A stretch of DNA of 24,094 bases from Liolophura sinensis. Its lineage: Eukaryota; Mollusca; Polyplacophora; Chitonida; Chitonidae. Shown in pieces: positions 20,738 through 24,094 of this stretch (its first letter is position 1; each line of letters starts with the position of its first letter). Location: positions 1 through 24,094 of the forward strand of contig NW_027018466.1 in NCBI RefSeq assembly GCF_032854445.1, given 5' to 3'. The position numbers and the translations under genes were made by a program. The notes under the pieces are model-generated. The model was not told the origin of the DNA. It made no database searches and worked only from the letters and a program-made list of their open reading frames with translations.

Positions 20738-21290
20738 GGCTACATTAACTATGTACAATCGCGACTGGTCATTACTATATTCAACTTTTCATTATAAGTT
20801 ATGTGCCCTTCGGTAGCCCAGACGACGTCAAATCTTTGGGCCAAGCCCATTTAACTCACCCAGCAAATGTCTTACTTCTAAGTCGAAGACAAACTCAATG
20901 TCTTTATCTACATGTAGAAAAAACCACACCATTTGTATATAAAAAAAACAACAAGGTACTTGATACAGTCCGCTGTAAAAAGTACAATTGAACACTGACC
21001 CACATCAATAAGGTGCCAAAAGATGCGCAATTGGGCCAGGCATCTCCAGCTGTTGAAAAATTGCAAATTTCCTTGGTTTCCATGGAGTAAGAGCCGTTGC
21101 TGGGCACGTGATCTTGACATCAATGATTATTCATTTGTGGCTACAGCCAAAGTATTGGGTCGGAGAGCAAACGCGGTTTGCACCATTCGATTTCTCGTCA
21201 AAAAATACGTCGGATTAGCCTCTTACCAGCAGCACTGGAACAGTTTTTCCACTTTTGGATTTTTGCCTGGTATTTTGTCTAATTGAAATC
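20738..21290. repeat. Satellite monomer 40, E3
   Basis: It has cagcactgg and E3. Indels lie at gaaaaaaccac, aaacaacaagg, tattgggtcgg and gcaaacgcgg. Confidence 0.93.
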
Positions 21291-21846
21291 GGCTACATTA
21301 ACTATGTACAATCGCGACTGGTCATTACTATATTCAACTTTTCATTATAAGTTATGTGCCCTTCGGTAGACCAGACGACGTCAAATCTTTGGGCCAAGCC
21401 CATTTTAACTCACCCAGCAGTTGTCTTACTTCTAAGTCGAAGCCAAACTCAATGTCTTTATCTTACATGTAGAAAAACCACACCATTTGTATATAAAAAA
21501 AAACACAAGGTACTTGATACAGTCCGCTGTAAAAAAGTACAATTGAACACTGACCCACATCAATAAGGTGCCAAAAGATTGCGCAATTGGGCCAGTCATC
21601 CCCAGCTGTTGAAAAATTGCAAATTTCCTTGGTTTCCATGGAGTAAGAGCCGTTGCTGGGCACGTGATCTTGACATCAATGATTATTCATTTGTGGCTAC
21701 AAGCCAAAAGTATTGGTCGGAGAGCAACGCGGTTTGCACCATTCGATTTCTCGTAAAAAAATACGTCGGATTAGCCTCTTACCAGCAGCATTGGAACAGT
21801 TTTTCCACTTTTGGATTTTTGCCTGGTATTTTGTCTAATTGAAATC
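21291..21846. repeat. Satellite monomer 41, chimeric and indel-rich, E3
   Basis: The left half has gtagaccag, cagttg and catcccc, as in monomers 6 and 43. The right half ends in E3 rather than E2. Indels include ccattttaac, atcttacatg, agattgcgc and ctacaagcc. Confidence 0.92.
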
Positions 21847-22393
21847 GGCTACATTAACTATGTACAATCGCGACTGGTCATTACTATATTCAACTTTTCA
21901 TTATAAGTTATGTGCCCTTCGGTAGCCCAGACGACGTCAAATCTTTGGGCCAAGCCCATTTAACTCACCCAGCAAATGTCTTACTTCTAAGTCGAAGACA
22001 AACTCAATGTCTTATCTACATGTAGAAAAACCACACCATTTGTATATAAAAAAACACAAGGTACTTGATACAGTCCGCTGTAAAAAGTACAATTGAACAC
22101 TGACCCACATCAATAAGGTGCCAAAAGATGCGCAATTGGGCCAGGCATCTCAGCTGTTGAAAAATTGCAAATTTCCTTGGTTTCCAATGGAGTAAGAGCC
22201 GTTGCTGGGCACGTGATCTTGACATCAATGATTATTCATTTGTGGCTACAGCCAAAAGTATTGGTCGGAGAGCAACGCGGTTTGCACCATTCGATTTCTC
22301 GTCAAAAACACGTCGGATTAGCCTCTTACCAGCAGCATTGGAACAGTTTTTCTACTTTTGGATTTTTGCCTGGTCTTTTTGCGAATTGAAATC
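21847..22393. repeat. Satellite monomer 42, E1
   Basis: It has aaaacacg, tttttctac and E1, matching HOR-A position 1. Indels lie at tgtcttatc, catctcagc and ttccaatgg. Confidence 0.93.
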
Positions 22394-22948
22394 GGCTACA
22401 TTAACTATGTACAATCGCGACTGGTCATTACTATATTCAACTTTTCATTATAAGTTATGTGCCCTTCGGTAGACCAGACGACGTCAAATCTTTGGGCCAA
22501 GCCCATTTAACTCACCCAGGCAGTTGTCCTTACTTCTAAGTCGAAGACAAACTCAATGTCTTTATCTACATGTAGAAAAACCACACCATTTGTATATAAA
22601 AAAAACACAAGGTACTTGATACAGTCCGCTGTAAAAAGTACAATTGAACACTGACCCACATCAATAAGGTGCCAAAAGATGCGCAAATTGGGCCAGGCAT
22701 CCCCAGCTGTTGAAAAATTGCAAATTTCCTTGGTTTCCATGGAGTAAGAGCCGTTGCTGGGCACGTTGATCTTGACATCAATGATTATTCATTTGTGGCT
22801 ACAGCCAAAAGTATTGGTCGGAGAGCAACGCGGTTTGCACCATTCGATTTCTCGTTAAAAAATTACGTCGGATTAGCCTCTTACCAGCAGCATTGGAACA
22901 GTTTTTCTACTTTTGGATTTTTGCCTGGTCTTTTTGCTAACTGAATTC
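22394..22948. repeat. Satellite monomer 43, E2
   Basis: It has gtagaccag, catcccc, ctcgttaaaa and E2, matching HOR-A position 2, with gaattc at 22943-22948. Indels lie at caggcagttgtcctt, gcgcaaattgg, cacgttgatc and aaattacg. Confidence 0.93.
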
Positions 22949-23497
22949 GGCTACATTAACTATGTACAATCGCGACTGGTCATTACTATATTCAACTTTT
23001 CATTATAAGTTATGTGCCCTTCGTAGCCCAGACGACGTCAAATCTTTGGGCCAAGCCCATTTAACTGACCCAGCAAATGTCTTACTTCTAAGTCGAGACA
23101 AACTCAATGTCTTTATCCTACATGTAGAAAAACCCACACCATTTGTATATAAAAAAAACACAAGGTACTTGATACAGTCCGCTGTAAAAAGTACAATTGA
23201 ACACTGACCCACATCAATAAGGTGCCAAAAGATGCGCAATTGGGCCAGGCATCTCCAGCTGTTGAAAAATTGCAAATTTCCTTGGTTTCCATGGAGTAAG
23301 AGCCGTTGCTGGGCACGTGATCTTGACATCAATGATTATTCATTTGTGGCTACAGCCAAAAGTATTGGTCGGAGAGCAACGCGGTTGGCACCATTCGATT
23401 TCTCGTCAAAAAATACGTCGGATTAGCCTCTTACCAGCAGCATTGGAACAGTTTTTCCACTTTTGACTTTGCCTGGTCTTTTTTGCCAATTGAAATC
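22949..23497. repeat. Satellite monomer 44, E5
   Basis: It has gcggttggc and E5. Indels or changes lie at cttcgtagcc, aactgaccc, gtcgagac, atcctacatg and aacccacacc. Confidence 0.92.
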
Positions 23498-24046
23498 GGC
23501 TACATTAACTATGTACAATCGGGACTGGTCCATTACTATATTCAACTTTTCATTATAAGTTATGTGCCCTTCGGTAGCCCAGACGACGTCAAATCTTTGG
23601 CCAAGCCCATTTAACTCACCCAGTAGTTGTCTTACTTCTAAGTCGAAGACAAACTCAATGTATTTATCTACATGTAGAAAAACCACACCATTTGTATATA
23701 AAAAAAACACAAGGTACTTGATACAGTCCGCTGTAAAAAGTACAATTGAACACTGACCCACATCAATAAGGTGCCAAAAAGATGCGCAATTGGGCCAGGC
23801 ATCTCCAGCTGTTGAAAAATTGCAAATTTCCTTGGTTTCCATGGAGTAAGAGCCGTTGCTGGGCACGTGATCTTGACATCAATGATTATTCATTGTGGCT
23901 ACAGCCAAAAGTATTGGTCGGAGAGCAACGCGGTTTGCACCATTCGATTCTCGTCAAAAAAATACGTCGGATTAGCCTCTTACCAGCAGCACTGAACAGT
24001 TTTTCCACTTTTGGATTTTTGCCTGGTATTTTGTCTAATTGAAATC
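23498..24046. repeat. Satellite monomer 45, E3
   Basis: It has cagtagttg and atgtatttatc, matching HOR-B position 2, but ends with cactgaacag and E3 rather than E4. Indels or changes lie at cgggactggtcc, tttggccaag, tcattgtgg and gattctcg. Confidence 0.92.
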
Positions 24047-24094
24047 GGCTACATTAACTATGTACAATCGCGGACTGGTCATTACTATATTCAA
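24047..24094. repeat. Satellite monomer 46, cut by the window edge
   Basis: Only the first ~47 offsets are present, with an extra g in cgcggactgg. The array continues beyond the window. Confidence 0.93.

Larger units (their letters stand above)
1..24094. repeat. Tandem satellite array, ~550-bp monomer, 46 copies, fills the window
   Basis: The landmark ggctacattaactatg recurs at 1, 552, 1101, 1650, 2200, 2749, 3300, 3850, 4400, 4950, 5501, 6051, 6601 and so on to 24047, almost always 549-552 bp apart and always in the same orientation. Copies differ by a few substitutions and single-base indels. There is no spacer between monomers and no unique flank at either end, so the true array is longer than 24 kb. 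Stop codons interrupt all six frames in each monomer, and no open frame crosses from monomer to monomer in a consistent way. Known families with long, homogenised, higher-order arrays are eukaryotic satellites; I do not recognise this monomer as any named family. A multicopy gene cluster (5S rRNA, snRNA, spliced leader) was considered, but none of their conserved cores is visible. Confidence 0.97.

Noticed and set aside
23423-23866. A 147-codon minus-strand open frame
   Set aside because: It is longer than its counterparts only because local one-base indels in the error-rich right end fuse frames that are closed in other copies.
66-24042. Many short open frames (62-147 codons) on both strands
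   Set aside because: They overlap each other on opposite strands within the same 550 bp and repeat because the DNA repeats. They lack recognisable domains and change length with single-base indels. They are not annotated as genes.
1-24094. CRISPR array
   Set aside because: The repeated unit is about 550 bp with no short repeat/unique spacer alternation. Everything between landmarks is itself repeated.
1-24094. Tandem rRNA, 5S, histone or spliced-leader gene cluster
   Set aside because: No conserved core of these genes is visible in the monomer on either strand, although the tandem layout would suit one.

Overview
The whole 24,094-base window is one head-to-tail tandem array of a roughly 550-bp satellite monomer. 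It enters at base 1 already inside the array and leaves at base 24,094 still inside it, with no unique sequence anywhere. I count 46 monomers: 41 full length (547-556 bp), four internally or terminally truncated, and a final 48-bp stub. I see no convincing protein-coding gene, rRNA, tRNA, snRNA, CRISPR array or intact transposon. Long homogenised arrays with higher-order structure are typical of eukaryotic nuclear satellite DNA (centromeric, pericentromeric, subtelomeric or sex/B-chromosome heterochromatin). The sequence does not identify the organism beyond 'probably a eukaryote'.

Monomer numbering: offset 1 is the first g of ggctacatt, which is also window base 1. All copies lie in the same orientation. 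The most informative variable segment is the last ~40 bp of the monomer. It comes in five versions, used as codes below: E1 (ctttttgcgaattg), E2 (ctttttgctaactgaattc), E3 (attttgtctaattg), E4 (attttttctaattg) and E5 (ggactttgcct followed by ctttttgccaattg). Other diagnostic sites are gtagcccag/gtagaccag, gggccaag/gggcaaag, cagcaaatg/cagcagttg/cagtagttg and gcggtttgc/gcggttggc/gtggtttgc.

Layout. Monomers 1-4 (1-2199) are mixed. Monomers 5-11 (2200-6050) and 12-18 (6051-9904) are two adjacent copies of a 7-monomer higher-order repeat (HOR-A, about 3.85 kb) that differ at only about four positions I can find. Monomer 19 is cut short and joined through 8 bp of filler to monomer 20. Monomers 21-28 (10695-14958) and 29-38 (14959-20187) are two instances of a second higher-order repeat of 8 monomers (HOR-B, 4,264 bp). 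The second instance carries two extra monomers (965 bp). HOR-B contains a 412-bp monomer lacking the same internal 138 bp each time. Monomers 39-46 (20188-24094) mix HOR-A-like and HOR-B-like pairs.

Single-base insertions and deletions become steadily more frequent from about 17.5 kb to the right edge. This looks more like uncorrected long-read sequence near a contig end than biology. The interest of the window lies in the history of the array: nested amplification, a shared deletion, a template-switch-like junction and chimeric monomers.
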